Origin: an uncultured Clostridia bacterium | GTDB lineage: Bacteria > Bacillota > Clostridia > Oscillospirales > JAAYOS01 | Assembly (NCBI GenBank): GCA_947593925.1 | Contig: CANQDU010000001.1 | Coordinates: forward strand, 255,666 to 319,665 | Direction of reading: 5' to 3' | DNA length: 64,000 bases | Shown: piece after piece, positions 1 to 8,592 of the stretch | Numbering within the stretch: position 1 is the stretch's first letter | Layout of the letters: each line of letters begins with the position of its first letter | Notes under the pieces: model-generated | Told to the model about the DNA's origin: nothing | Seen by the model: only the letters and a program-made list of their open reading frames with translations | The model's database searches: none | Translations under genes and position numbers: made by a program

Positions 1-1189
1 AGTTTATCGGACCCAAGGTGTCGTCCGAATTTATCCTCAGATTTTCCACGAACGTGAAGAGCAGGCGGCTCACCTGACCGCGCCGCCCGCACCGTCCTAG
101 CCTCTGCGCGAAGCTCGAGACGTTGTACGGCGTGCCTATCTGCACCACCTGGTCAAGCGACCCGATGTCTATGCCGAGCTCGAGCGTCACCGTCGCGCCG
201 GTGACTATCTTCTCGTCCTCCGACTTCATCTCGTCCTCGGTGGTCTCGCGCAGGAGCGCGGAGACGTTGCCGTGGTGGACACGGTAGACGTCCGGCGCCT
301 TGTTCTTCAGGGCTATCTCGCGGAGGTTCGCCATGACGAGCTCTATCTCCTCGCGGCTGTTCGCGAAGATTATCGTCTTCTTGTCGAGGGTGTTGCGGAA
401 CAGGTACTCGAAGTGCTCGCGGTCGCCGATGCCCGTCCCCGCGGCGGAGTTGGCGGGAAGGACGGTGTTTTCCACGTCCCGCGAGTCGGCGTAGTTGACA
501 AACCGCTCGACGTGCAGGCCGATGCGCTTCGTTCCCTCGTCGGTGACGGGTGAGACGCACCCGCGCCCCGTGCCGGTGTTCAGCCAGTCCTCCGCGAGCG
601 AGACGTCCCCGAGAGTCGCGGAGAGGCCGATGCGCCTCGGATTTATCCCGACAAGGCGGTTCAGCCGCTCGAGCACGCAGAGGAGCTGTATGCCCCGCAC
701 GTCCCGCATAAACTGGTGCACCTCGTCGATTATGACGTAGCGGAGGTCGGAAAACATCTTGAGGCACGCGCCGCGCTTGTTCGTCACAAGGCTTTCAAGC
801 GACTCCGGCGTTATCTGAAGTATGCCCTCCGGCTCCTTTATGAGTTTGTTTTTGGCCGTCACAGACGCGTCCCCGTGCCACTTCGTCACCTTTATGTGCG
901 ACGCGAGAAGGAGCTGTTCGAGCCGCTTGAACTGGTCGTTTATGAGCGCCTTCAGCGGCGAGATGTAGAGTACGCCCACCGACCTCGGCGGGTCGTTGTA
1001 TATCTCTGTTAGCACGGGAAGGAACGCCGCCTCGGTCTTGCCGGAGGCGGTGCCGGAGGAGAGCAGGAGGTTCGAGTCGCTGTCGAATATGACCTCGCAC
1101 GCCGCGACCTGGTTTGCCCGCAGCTCCTCCCACTTGTTCTCGTATATGAAATCCTGTATAAACGGCGCAAGCCTCGAAAAAGCGTCCAT
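1..1189 (-). CDS. Lhr-like DEAD/DEAH-box helicase (3' part beyond window)
   Basis: Superfamily-2 helicase of the Lhr/BrxH type; at least 396 residues are visible and the C-terminus lies outside the window. The start is the ATG at 1189, preceded by GGGGA. Visible motifs in order: Walker A GTASGKT (residues 46-52), a DEVH box (YVIIDEVHQF), motif III in LSATLGD, and motif VI RLGRCGRRG near the left edge. Such proteins unwind DNA or DNA-RNA hybrids using ATP. It is the third gene of a leftward operon with a BrxD-like ATPase and a TerB_N/TerB_C protein, so it is probably the motor of that complex. The family is clear; the substrate is unknown. Confidence 0.85.
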   Translation of the reverse strand, partial: MDAFSRLAPFIQDFIYENKWEELRANQVAACEVIFDSDSNLLLSSGTASGKTEAAFLPVLTEIYNDPPRSVGVLYISPLKALINDQFKRLEQLLLASHIKVTKWHGDASVTAKNKLIKEPEGILQITPESLESLVTNKRGACLKMFSDLRYVIIDEVHQFMRDVRGIQLLCVLERLNRLVGINPRRIGLSATLGDVSLAEDWLNTGTGRGCVSPVTDEGTKRIGLHVERFVNYADSRDVENTVLPANSAAGTGIGDREHFEYLFRNTLDKKTIIFANSREEIELVMANLREIALKNKAPDVYRVHHGNVSALLRETTEDEMKSEDEKIVTGATVTLELGIDIGSLDQVVQIGTPYNVSSFAQRLGRCGRRGQVSRLLFTFVENLRINSDDTLGPIN

Positions 1190-1232
1190 ATTCGTTCCCC
1201 TGTCTCCGTAAAATGTTTGTCTCCGTGAGCCG

Positions 1233-2549
1233 TTATATCTCGAAGTCCACGAAGTCGCTGTGGACCTCCTCCTCCGAGAGGCCGCCCTTCGCGAGCTCGA
1301 AGCTGTTCGAGCCGAGCACTTCCTCCACGCTCCTTTCCGGGTTCTGGTAGAGGATGTTTATAAGCTCGATAAAGTCGCGGATCATCTCGCGGGGCGTGAT
1401 GTGCGTCTCCGCGCCGACGCGGTTGTACTCCACGGTGAGGAAGTACAGCAGGTCCTCGTGGCCGAGGCGCGGCGTGTAGCCGTAGAGGTCGGCGTGTATG
1501 TCCCGCAGCTTCTCGATGAGGATGTACATTTCCTCCTGCGAGAGCATCTGGAGCCGGATTATCGGCGCCGTGAGGTCGTGCAGCTCGTCCGTCGCGAAGT
1601 GCCCCTCCGCGAGGCGCGAGCGGAGCGCCTCATAGCTGAAGACTCCCCTGTACCTGTCCTCGATGCACTGCGGCGTTCCGCCCATAAGGAAGCCGATGTG
1701 CTCCGCCTTGCCCTGAAGGACGTCGTTATACATCGTGAGTATCTTTTCGTAGTTGTTCGCGCGTGTTATCGAGTTCGGTATCTTGAAGATGTTCACGAGC
1801 TCGTCGATTATCACGAGCAGTCCCTTGTACCCCGCGCCGGTGAGGAACGCCGCGAACAGCTTGAGAAAGTCGTACCACGTCTCGTCCGAGACGATGAAGT
1901 TTATCCCGAGGTCGTCCTTTGCCTCTCTCCGCGTCGGATACTCCCCGCGGGACCAGCGGAGGACGTTCGACTTGAGCGCGGAGTCGTCCTCACGGTACGC
2001 CTGCCAGTAGAGCGCCACCGCCTTTGCAAAGTCGAAGCCGCCCACCATTCCCTCGAGCGACCCCGCGACGGCGTATATCCTTTGCTCTACCTCGCGCTCG
2101 AACTCCGCGCCCTCCGTGCCGGTCTCGACGCGCACCGCCGTCTGTATGCCGCTTATCCAGCGCTCGAGAATGAGCGGCAGAGCGCCGCCGTCCGGCTTTG
2201 CCTTGGTGGAGAGGTTGCGGATAAGCTCCCTGTACGTGGCAAGTCCCTGACCCTTCGTGCCGGCAAAGCGGCGCTCGGGGGACAGGTCGGCGTCCACGAC
2301 GGCAAATCCCCTCGCCGTCGCGTGGTTGCGTATCGTCTGGAGCAGGAAGCTCTTGCCGCTGCCGTACTTGCCGACTATGAAGCGAAACGACGCCCCGCCC
2401 TGCTCTATCATGTCGATATCGCGAAGGATGGCGGCTATCTCCTGCTTTCTGCCGACCGTGATGTACTCCAGCCCCACTCTCGGCACGACGCCGCTCTTCA
2501 GCGCGTTAATGAGTATGCCCGCTATCCTCGCCGGTACCTTATTTTGCAT
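1233..2549 (-). CDS. BrxD-like P-loop ATPase (DUF2791 family)
   Basis: 438-aa ATPase resembling BrxD of BREX phage-defence systems. Walker A is GKYGSGKS (residues 60-67) and Walker B is in LLVIIDEL near residue 250. The opening segment PRVGLEYITVGRKQEI is typical of the family, in which the protein couples nucleotide hydrolysis to a helicase partner. Its start overlaps the last 11 bases of the TerB-type gene, so the two are translationally coupled, and the helicase follows 43 bases downstream. No PglX methylase or PglZ phosphatase is present, so this is not a full BREX locus within the window. A role in DNA processing or defence is inference from neighbours. Confidence 0.8.
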   Translation of the reverse strand: MQNKVPARIAGILINALKSGVVPRVGLEYITVGRKQEIAAILRDIDMIEQGGASFRFIVGKYGSGKSFLLQTIRNHATARGFAVVDADLSPERRFAGTKGQGLATYRELIRNLSTKAKPDGGALPLILERWISGIQTAVRVETGTEGAEFEREVEQRIYAVAGSLEGMVGGFDFAKAVALYWQAYREDDSALKSNVLRWSRGEYPTRREAKDDLGINFIVSDETWYDFLKLFAAFLTGAGYKGLLVIIDELVNIFKIPNSITRANNYEKILTMYNDVLQGKAEHIGFLMGGTPQCIEDRYRGVFSYEALRSRLAEGHFATDELHDLTAPIIRLQMLSQEEMYILIEKLRDIHADLYGYTPRLGHEDLLYFLTVEYNRVGAETHITPREMIRDFIELINILYQNPERSVEEVLGSNSFELAKGGLSEEEVHSDFVDFEI

Positions 2550-4431
2550 ACTTCTCAGTCATCTCCCTCAGCCGTTCGGCGTAGTCCTCGTATATCATAA
2601 GCCCGTCGTCGAGGACGCTGTCCCCGACGGCGTCCGCCGCCTTCTCGTTTATTCCTTCCGCGAGCACCTCCGGCATGACGCCGTTTTCGCGCGCGAAGCT
2701 CTCCATGTCCCCGCCATGAAGGACGTGCCGCAGCGCCGCGAGCTCGAGCGGCGCGAGCGCCGCTCCGAGCGCGTCCCACTCGTCCGCCGGCTCGTCCGCG
2801 CCGAAGTACGGCGCTTCGCCGGCGGCGGTGTCCTCGCCGCTCGGAGCAAATTCTGCGACGTTTGCGGCTCTGCCGTCCTCCGCTTCGCCCGTGACGCTCT
2901 CGGGCTTTGCGCCCGACGCGGGCGTCGCACTGTCAAGGCACGGTTCTTCGTCCGATATGCGCTCTGTTCCGTCGCGGTACGGTTTTTCGTCCGATATGCA
3001 TTCCGCGCCGCTTACCGGCAGGATGTCCGCCGGGGCGGAGCTTCCGCCGTGCCGTTCCGTCGGGACGGCCGCCCCGCCGGAAGTGTCCTCCTCCACAAGA
3101 AGCGCCTCCTGCGTCTCGAGCGCGTCGCGGCGTATCCGCGCGAGCGCGTCGCTCGACACGGTCACGATGGTCTTTGTCGCCTCGCGGTAGAACTCCGCCG
3201 CCGCGCGGACTATCGTCTCCTCGAGCGGCATGCCCGCTTCCGCGAGGCTCTGCCGCGTCTCCCCGTCGAGCATGGCGGGGCTTGCCGTGAGCTTGTGGCG
3301 GTACTTCGTGAGCCGTCGGAGCTCCGCCTCCATGCGTTTCAGAATGAAGCCCGCGAGCCGCTTGCCGCTGCTCGACGTCAGCGCCGTGCTGTATGTCCAG
3401 ACGCTGTTCCGCGAGACGTACACCTCGTTCGGAAGGAGCACCGCCGTCCTGTCCCGCTGACGGCGGGCGTCGCGGAAGACCGCGCCCCTGAACGGCGTCC
3501 ACGCGAGCGGATGCTTCGTGTGGGAAAAGAGAAGGTCATCAAAGGCAAGTCCCGCCTCCGAGCACTTCTCCCGCAGGCGCTCCGCCGTGAAGTCCGCACA
3601 GCGCTCGACGAGCTCGCGGTTTTCCGCATAGAACGCCGAGGAACGGATGTCGTAGCCCGAAAGCTCCGCGAGCAGTCCGAAGCCGTCCTTCGGGTCGGTG
3701 AGCATCGGATAGTATCCCGAAAGAGTGTGCTCCGCCGCGAAGTCGCGGAAGCTGCCCTCAAGGTCGTAGTAGATGTGATAGTCCTTTATCCAGCCGGGGA
3801 CGTACTTGTCGAGCGTGAGGTCGTACTCCCGGAACCTCCGCCAGAAGTCGATGAGCTTCTCCAGCCCGTCCTCCGGGCTCGCCGTGCCGATGTTGTTTAT
3901 CAGTTCGTAGATATAGATGAATGCGTAGGAGAGCGATGTCGCGCGGACGTCTCCCGCGCGCACGCGCGTCCGCCAGGTGAAGTAGGTGCGGAACTGCTCG
4001 TAGGAGAGCATCCTGTAATCCGGGTAGTACGCGGAAAACGGCGCGTCCCCCTCGTAGTCGTCCTCGAAGTCCGCCATGAACCTCGCCTGCTCGGTGAAGA
4101 TGACGGCGAACTCCCTCCGCGCGCCCCGGCTCGGGAACCGTTCCCCGCCGTATGCCCCCGTCTCGTACCTCCGCGCGATGCCGCGCATCTCCATGAAGCG
4201 CTCGCGCTTGGCGTCCCGCTCGGGCGGCACTATCCTCTGCGCCCGCGCGACAAACTTTCCTACGCCCTCGATGGGGCTTGCGGAGTAGTCTATCTCGTAG
4301 AACATCCCGTCCGAAAAGGAGGCGTCGGAGCCGCCGTCACGGCGCGGAGCGCCGCCCGCGTTCGGTCTCTCCCCGGCGCGGGCGGGTATCCTGAACGGCT
4401 CATATTTCTTTTCCGAGTTGTCTCCGCTCAT
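2539..4431 (-). CDS. TerB_N / TerB_C domain protein
   Basis: 630-aa protein. Residues about 40-260 match the TerB_N type (YSASPIEGVGKFV, the YPDYRMLSYEQFRTYFTWR segment, then a helical block ending in YVPGWIKDYHIYYDL). Residues about 555-625 look like TerB_C. The linker at about 440-550 is acidic and of low complexity. The central TerB metal-binding domain was not recognised. Proteins with these two domains are known beside helicases and ATPases in stress or DNA-processing gene clusters related to tellurite resistance. It is the first gene of the operon, behind a good SigA promoter, and probably acts as the scaffold. Assignment rests on recognisable local motifs, not on a profile search. Confidence 0.7.
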   Translation of the reverse strand: MSGDNSEKKYEPFRIPARAGERPNAGGAPRRDGGSDASFSDGMFYEIDYSASPIEGVGKFVARAQRIVPPERDAKRERFMEMRGIARRYETGAYGGERFPSRGARREFAVIFTEQARFMADFEDDYEGDAPFSAYYPDYRMLSYEQFRTYFTWRTRVRAGDVRATSLSYAFIYIYELINNIGTASPEDGLEKLIDFWRRFREYDLTLDKYVPGWIKDYHIYYDLEGSFRDFAAEHTLSGYYPMLTDPKDGFGLLAELSGYDIRSSAFYAENRELVERCADFTAERLREKCSEAGLAFDDLLFSHTKHPLAWTPFRGAVFRDARRQRDRTAVLLPNEVYVSRNSVWTYSTALTSSSGKRLAGFILKRMEAELRRLTKYRHKLTASPAMLDGETRQSLAEAGMPLEETIVRAAAEFYREATKTIVTVSSDALARIRRDALETQEALLVEEDTSGGAAVPTERHGGSSAPADILPVSGAECISDEKPYRDGTERISDEEPCLDSATPASGAKPESVTGEAEDGRAANVAEFAPSGEDTAAGEAPYFGADEPADEWDALGAALAPLELAALRHVLHGGDMESFARENGVMPEVLAEGINEKAADAVGDSVLDDGLMIYEDYAERLREMTEKYAK

Positions 4432-4494
4432 CTCCGCCTCCGCCGCACGCTTTCCTTTTCTTCAAGCCTTCAAAAGAAACAAATGTACTGTTAT

Positions 4495-4523
4495 ATTATA
4501 GCACGCCGCGCGGGCGATTGCAA
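4495..4523 (-). promoter_or_regulatory. SigA promoter of the TerB-BrxD-helicase operon
   Basis: Leftward -35 TTGCAA (4523-4518), 17-bp spacer, -10 TATAAT (4500-4495). It lies about 64 bases upstream of the TerB-type start and is the only strong promoter seen for the three-gene operon. Confidence 0.7.
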
Positions 4524-4550
4524 CCGCCTTTGACGCGGACATGAAAAGCG

Positions 4551-4580
4551 GCGGCGGAAGCCGCTTCGGTCTTCCGCCGC
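4551..4580 (-). terminator. Intrinsic terminator after glycoside hydrolase
   Basis: Inverted repeat GCGGCGGAAG / CTTCCGCCGC (4551-4560 and 4571-4580), followed on the minus strand by CGCTTTTC. It lies just after the hydrolase stop codon. Confidence 0.6.
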
Positions 4581-4594
4581 CGTCCGATCCCGAC

Positions 4595-6151
4595 TTATCT
4601 GTACGCCCTGAACATGAAGCGCTGGAGCTGCGCCTCCTTGCCGAAGGTGTTGCGGTAGCGCTCGTCGCCGTTGAGGATGCGTCCCCGCACCCACCGTCCG
4701 TCCTCGAAGCGCCCCTCCTCCTTGCGGAGCAGGTCGAGCTTCATGCCGGTGTGCTCCGGCGCTTCAAACTCTATGGCGCACCCGCACGCGAGAACAAGGA
4801 GCTCGTAATCGCCGAGCTCTATGACAAGTCCGCCCGCGGCGTGCTTCGCCCCTCCGAACGGACCGCCGTAGCTTATGCGGAGGCGGATATTCTCAAGGTC
4901 GATTATCTCGCTCGCGTTTCCGTTGTCAAGGAAGCCGTGTATCTTTCCCTCGCGGTGAGCCTTCTCTATCACGTCCTCCATGCTGCCGACCGCTCCGTAC
5001 ACTCCGCCGAGCAGGCGCGCGCCGTCCGCGGCGACGCCCATCGCCTCCGGGGAGATGTTGAGCTGTGCGAGCACCTGCGGGTCAAGCTCCTCGGCGCGTC
5101 CCGCGACGTCCTCTATCCCGAACGGCGCAAAGCACATCGCGTTGTGCTCGCCCACGGCGTAGAGGAAGTTCGCCACGGCGTCGACCGGGCCGCGAGCCTC
5201 CGGTATGAACAGCGGGTTGCCGTCCGAAGCGTACTCGTCGCACACGTCGCGGAAGTTCGGCACGTATATGTCCGGCGCGTACAGATCGACGTGCGGCGCG
5301 GCCGCGCGCCAGACCCTGTGCATCTTGAACTGCGGCCCGCCGGAGGGGTACGTCCCGGGCACTCCCGGCGCCTGCTCGAGCCACGCGTTGACGTACACCG
5401 GCAGCGGGTACTCCGCCTTGCCCGCGCTCACTATCGTCTCGACGGCGCGGGCGTAGTGCCACGCCATGAAGGTCTCGGCGGCGTCCGCACCGAACGCCTC
5501 GCTCCACGTCCCGTGAACGCCGAAGGTCTCCGCGAGCGCCGCGGGTATCTCCTCCGCGAACGCCGCCTCCGCGCGCTCGCTGTAATCCCGCGCCGCGCCG
5601 ACGACGCCTATCTCGTTTTCCGCCTGTATCATCACGACCGTGCGCTCACCGTCGGTGTCGCGAAGGTGCGCCATCAGCGCGGCAAACGCCCTTGCGTCCG
5701 CCGCGACGGCGTCCCGGCAAAGCGGTGAGACCGTCGGATCCCACGTCCCGCCCATGTATCCGAGCGGACGGTCGCCGGCGTTGCGCACTATCCCGAAGCG
5801 CTCGGGATCGTTCTTCGCCCAGAGCGGGATATAGGTCGAAGCGCCGTTCTTCCAGAGCCCGAACCAGAGCAGGACGAGCTTCACGCCCTCGCGCCGCGCC
5901 TGCGCTATGAGACCGTCCACGAGCTCGAAGTCGAACACGCCCTCCTCCGGCTCGAGGCATTCCCAGTAGACCGGGGCGATGACGCCGTTGAGTCGGAGCG
6001 GACGCAGCGCCGGCCAGACGCGCTCCTCCATGTAGCGGAGGTCGGACGCGCTCGAGTTGTGCAGTTCTCCGCCCCGGATGTGGAACGGCCGTCCGTCTAC
6101 ATACAGCGTCGCGAGTCTGCCCGTTCCTTCTATGTACGGTATATGCGCCAT
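4595..6151 (-). CDS. Beta-galactosidase-like glycoside hydrolase (GH35/GH42 clan, DUF5597-type C-terminus)
   Basis: 518 aa, cytoplasmic (no signal peptide), starting at the ATG at 6151 behind GGAGAG. An earlier in-frame start at 6208 lacks a ribosome site. The N-terminal TIM barrel reads FHIRGGELHNSSASD, then VYWECLEPEEGVFDF. The likely acid/base Glu is in QAENEIG and the nucleophile Glu in FIPEARGP. The last 150 residues form the beta-sandwich seen in DUF5597 proteins, ending QRFMFRAYR. The family hydrolyses beta-galactosides or related short oligosaccharides. It is followed by its own terminator, and the next gene upstream is a peptidase C26 homologue. Exact substrate unknown. Confidence 0.8.
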   Translation of the reverse strand: MAHIPYIEGTGRLATLYVDGRPFHIRGGELHNSSASDLRYMEERVWPALRPLRLNGVIAPVYWECLEPEEGVFDFELVDGLIAQARREGVKLVLLWFGLWKNGASTYIPLWAKNDPERFGIVRNAGDRPLGYMGGTWDPTVSPLCRDAVAADARAFAALMAHLRDTDGERTVVMIQAENEIGVVGAARDYSERAEAAFAEEIPAALAETFGVHGTWSEAFGADAAETFMAWHYARAVETIVSAGKAEYPLPVYVNAWLEQAPGVPGTYPSGGPQFKMHRVWRAAAPHVDLYAPDIYVPNFRDVCDEYASDGNPLFIPEARGPVDAVANFLYAVGEHNAMCFAPFGIEDVAGRAEELDPQVLAQLNISPEAMGVAADGARLLGGVYGAVGSMEDVIEKAHREGKIHGFLDNGNASEIIDLENIRLRISYGGPFGGAKHAAGGLVIELGDYELLVLACGCAIEFEAPEHTGMKLDLLRKEEGRFEDGRWVRGRILNGDERYRNTFGKEAQLQRFMFRAYR

Positions 6152-6224
6152 TCCGTATCTCTCCTTTTCGGCGGCGGAAGCCGCCGCCCGTGATATTTTC
6201 ACCCGCACGCGCGGGCGGTTTCAC

Positions 6225-6941
6225 TTACTGTTCCCGAGGCTGCGCCGCTTCGACAAGCGCGCGGAAGAGCTTTCTGCTGTTTTCGTCGGTCCTGTACATA
6301 AGCTCCGGGTGCCACTGCACGCCGCAGAAGAACCTCTCTCCCGGCAGGTATATGCCCTCGACGAGCCCGTCCTCCGAGACCGCCGAGACCTCGAGCCCCG
6401 GCGCGACGTCCTTCACCGCCTGATGGTGGCAGCTGTTGACGCCCGCCGTCTCCGCGCCGAGGATATCCCACAGCGGCGTGCCGCGCTTTACCGTGACGGT
6501 GTGGATGCTGCGGTCGAGCGGCGGCTCCATCGAGTGGACGGTGCGGGACGGGTGCTGCGTGACTACGTCCTGGAAGAGCGTCCCGCCCATAAACACGTTT
6601 ATCGTCTGTATGCCCCGGCATATCCCGAGGACCGGCTTTTCGGTTCCGAGTACGGCGCGGAAGAGCAGCTTCTCCGTGAGGTCGCGCTCCGGGGAAATCA
6701 TCCCGCACTCGGGAAGCGTCTCCTCGCCGTATATCTCCGGCGCGATGTCCGGCCCGCCGGTGAAGATAACGCCGTCGCAGAGCGAGACGAGCCGCGCCGC
6801 CTCCTCCGCGTCATGAACGAGCGGAAATATCAGCGGGATCCCTCCCGCTCCCTCGATGCTCTCGAGGTATACGTGCCTCAGCAGTACGCCCGCGCCCTGC
6901 GCTTCGAGCTGCGGGGCAAGTCCTATCACCGGTCTTGCCAT
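6225..6941 (-). CDS. Gamma-glutamyl-gamma-aminobutyrate hydrolase family (peptidase C26)
   Basis: 238-aa class-I glutamine-amidotransferase-like hydrolase, start MARPVIGLAPQ. The nucleophile Cys sits in PVLGICRGIQTINVF and the His-Glu pair in VQWHPELMYR near the C-terminus. PuuD-type members cleave gamma-glutamyl bonds in polyamine or D-glutamyl derivatives. Length matches the family. It is 73 bases upstream of the glycoside hydrolase on the same strand and may share its transcript. The physiological substrate cannot be read from sequence. Confidence 0.85.
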   Translation of the reverse strand: MARPVIGLAPQLEAQGAGVLLRHVYLESIEGAGGIPLIFPLVHDAEEAARLVSLCDGVIFTGGPDIAPEIYGEETLPECGMISPERDLTEKLLFRAVLGTEKPVLGICRGIQTINVFMGGTLFQDVVTQHPSRTVHSMEPPLDRSIHTVTVKRGTPLWDILGAETAGVNSCHHQAVKDVAPGLEVSAVSEDGLVEGIYLPGERFFCGVQWHPELMYRTDENSRKLFRALVEAAQPREQ

Positions 6942-7040
6942 AACATTTTCCTCCGAGGGTTAAGGTTTGCGTTCCGCTTACATTGTATCACACATCGAAA
7001 CGGAACGCCACAAAAACAGGGCTTTGTATCCGCCGGACGC

Positions 7041-7883
7041 TCACTTCGCAAGGAACGCCTCGATCTTCGCCGCGTCCGCACAGCCCTTTTCGTAGAGGCG
7101 GCGGAGCGAGTCGAGGTCGCGCTTCAATGTGCTCACGCCGCAGGTGTCGTCCGGGGAGACAATAAGCGCGCGTCCCTCGAGGGCGTACTCCCGCGCCCGC
7201 GCGACGCCGGCGTTGTAGTTCTCCGCGCGGAGGCGGAGGCGCTCCGCCGCCGTCGGGTACTTCCGTCTCAGCAGCCGCGCCAGCTTCTCGTCCCGCCCGG
7301 GGCTCCGAAGCTCGCTCTCCGGCTTCGTGAGTATGAGCACGACGCGGTCACACCCGAGCTCGAACGCCTTCTCCACCGGCACCGGGTCGCCGAGCGCGCC
7401 GTCGTAGTAAGGCCGGCCGTCCACGGTGTACGGCCGGCACACGACCGGTATCGAGCTCGACGCCTTGAACACGTCGTAGTTGTCCTGCGCCATGTCGCGC
7501 TTGTCGAAGTATTTCGCCTCGCCCGAGAGGGCGTCCGCCGCGACGACTATGAACTCCATCGGGTTCGCGCTCATAGCGGGGTAGTCGAGCGGATCCTCCG
7601 AGTCCGCGCGGCTGAGCTCTCCGTAGACGTAATCCATATCTATATACGACCCCCGGCGAAGGAGGTTTGCAAAGCTCATATACTGCCGGCGGAAAGAATA
7701 CTCGGTGTAGAAGCGGTAATTCCTGCCCTTCTGTCCCGCCTTGTAGGACGCGATGTTCGCGCTCCCCGCCGACACTCCTATGCCAAGGTCGAACCGTATA
7801 CCCCTGTCGAGGCACCCGTCAAGCACTCCCGCGGCGTAGATGCCCCGCATCCCGCCGCCGACGTCCACAACTCCCGTTTTCAT
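7041..7883 (-). CDS. Patatin-like phospholipase
   Basis: 280 aa from the ATG at 7883. An in-frame upstream ATG at 7937 lacks a ribosome site, while GGGAGGA lies 12 bases before the chosen start. The oxyanion-hole glycine run is VGGGMRGIYAAGVL, the nucleophile elbow is GVSAG (IGVSAGSANIASY), and the catalytic Asp is in YYDGALGDPVPVE. This is the bacterial YjjU-like branch, with the serine-aspartate dyad of lipid acyl hydrolases. The last third is arginine- and lysine-rich. Substrate unknown; family assignment is firm. Confidence 0.85.
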   Translation of the reverse strand: MKTGVVDVGGGMRGIYAAGVLDGCLDRGIRFDLGIGVSAGSANIASYKAGQKGRNYRFYTEYSFRRQYMSFANLLRRGSYIDMDYVYGELSRADSEDPLDYPAMSANPMEFIVVAADALSGEAKYFDKRDMAQDNYDVFKASSSIPVVCRPYTVDGRPYYDGALGDPVPVEKAFELGCDRVVLILTKPESELRSPGRDEKLARLLRRKYPTAAERLRLRAENYNAGVARAREYALEGRALIVSPDDTCGVSTLKRDLDSLRRLYEKGCADAAKIEAFLAK

Positions 7884-8053
7884 TCGGACACGCCATCCTC
7901 CCGCATGCGCCCCGCCGCTTCCGGCGGGCTTTTGCATAATGTTTGCAGCTTATACTATTTTATTCCGCGCGGCGCGATACGTCAAGCCGGTTTGTCCGGC
8001 GGGAGGCGGCGTTTTGCGGGCAAAGAGATTTATAAAAAAATCGGAATTTGTGC

Positions 8054-8082
8054 TTGACAATTCCCGACCCATGTCTTATAAT
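8054..8082 (+). promoter_or_regulatory. SigA promoter of tRNA-Val
   Basis: Perfect consensus: TTGACA at 8054-8059, 17-bp spacer, TATAAT at 8077-8082, with transcription expected to start a few bases before the mature tRNA 5' end. Confidence 0.9.
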
Positions 8083-8097
8083 AGTCAATGTTCGCAC

Positions 8098-8173
8098 GGA
8101 CACTTAGCTCAGCTGGTAGAGCACCTGCTTGACGTGCAGGGGGTCAGCGGTTCGATTCCGTTAGTGTCCACCA
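8098..8173 (+). tRNA. tRNA-Val (anticodon GAC)
   Basis: 76-nt gene with encoded CCA. Acceptor stem GGACACT pairs with AGTGTCC. D-arm region AGCTCAGCTGGTAGAGC is standard. The anticodon stem CCTGC/GCAGG holds loop TTGACGT, giving anticodon GAC. T-loop is TTCGATT. A perfect SigA promoter precedes it, and the CCA end is the first part of a palindromic terminator. Confidence 0.95.
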
Positions 8174-8209
8174 TCAAAAAAAGCAGCCTTTGGCTGCTTT
8201 TTTTGATGG
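8171..8209 (+). terminator. Palindromic terminator beginning at the tRNA-Val CCA
   Basis: Perfect 18-bp arms (8171-8188 and 8192-8209) with a TTT loop. The left arm starts with the CCA of the tRNA and the right arm carries seven T residues. The same layout follows tRNA-Leu at 28241. Confidence 0.75.
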
Positions 8210-8324
8210 GCTTGGCGGCGAAGCCGCCAAGCCCCTTGGATTGAAATGCTCGGGGCGAATGAATCGCCCCTGCGCGAAGTTGGCGGCGTAGCCGCCAACT
8301 TCAACCGCGCGAACAGGCGCGGTT
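8208..8324 (+). repeat. Structured interspersed repeat, copy A
   Basis: Four consecutive hairpins: P1 8208-8234 (GGGCTTGGCGGC stem), linker CCTTGGATTGAAATGCTC, P2 8252-8270 (GGGGCGA/TCGCCCC, loop ATGAA), P3 8277-8301 (AAGTTGGCGGC stem), P4 8305-8322 (CCGCGC/GCGCGG). The copies at 8.5, 21.4 and 28.3 kb keep the linkers while stem bases change on both sides. Confidence 0.8.
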
Positions 8325-8346
8325 TGGTCGATGGTCACTCGGGATG

Positions 8347-8433
8347 GAACCGCTGACCCCCTGTTATTCATTGCGTCAGCACCGCCAACGGTGCTCCGCA
8401 CCGTTGGCGGTTCGATTCCGTTAGTGTCCACCA
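8347..8433 (+). pseudogene. tRNA-Val-derived fragments
   Basis: Positions 8407-8433 repeat exactly the last 27 bases of tRNA-Val (T-arm, acceptor 3' strand, CCA; 8147-8173). Positions 8347-8363 are the exact reverse complement of 8137-8153 of the same tRNA. Between them is a 14-bp-arm hairpin at 8381-8411. No 5' half is present, so this cannot be a functional tRNA. It looks like debris of local duplication and inversion. Confidence 0.75.
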
Positions 8434-8471
8434 AAAAATAAGCAGTCCCTTCGGGACTGCTTATTTTTTGG
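8431..8471 (+). terminator. Palindrome after the tRNA-like tail
   Basis: 19-bp perfect arms (8431-8449, 8453-8471) with a TTC loop, starting again at a CCA end. The core AGCAGTCCC/GGGACTGCT recurs in a third palindrome at 8593-8619 that ends in TTTTT. Confidence 0.6.
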
Positions 8472-8473
8472 GC

Positions 8474-8590
8474 TCCGGCGGCTTCGCCGCCTCCGCTCCT
8501 TGATTTAAATGCTCGCCCCGAATGAATCGGGGCTGCGCAAAGTTGCTTGCCTATGGCAAGCAACTTTAACCGCGCGAACAGGCGCGGTTT
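8474..8590 (+). repeat. Structured interspersed repeat, copy B
   Basis: Same four-hairpin layout as copy A. P2 (8515-8533) is GCCCCGA/TCGGGGC, so the stem bases are swapped relative to copy A while loop ATGAA is kept. P3 (8539-8567) is AAAGTTGCTTGCC/GGCAAGCAACTTT. P4 (8570-8587) is identical to copy A. Confidence 0.8.
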
Positions 8591-8592
8591 AC

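Noticed and set aside
1..4431. Complete BREX system
   Set aside because: Only a BrxD-like ATPase and a helicase are present; no PglX, PglZ, BrxC or BrxL was seen in the window.
2257..4533. Long rightward open frame opposite the TerB-type gene
   Set aside because: Its translation is Arg/Val-rich with no family pattern. The opposite strand holds a clear operon with overlaps and ribosome sites. GC-rich coding DNA often keeps the antisense frame open; the same reasoning removes the long frames at 37085-39601, 44529-46889 and 29040-30428.
8174..8563. Leftward 129-aa frame and similar frames across the structured repeats (8509-8804, 21365-21748, 28250-28558)
   Set aside because: They run through tRNA fragments, palindromes and repeat copies. 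Their shared peptide (MLGANES-like) is only the translation of the repeat.
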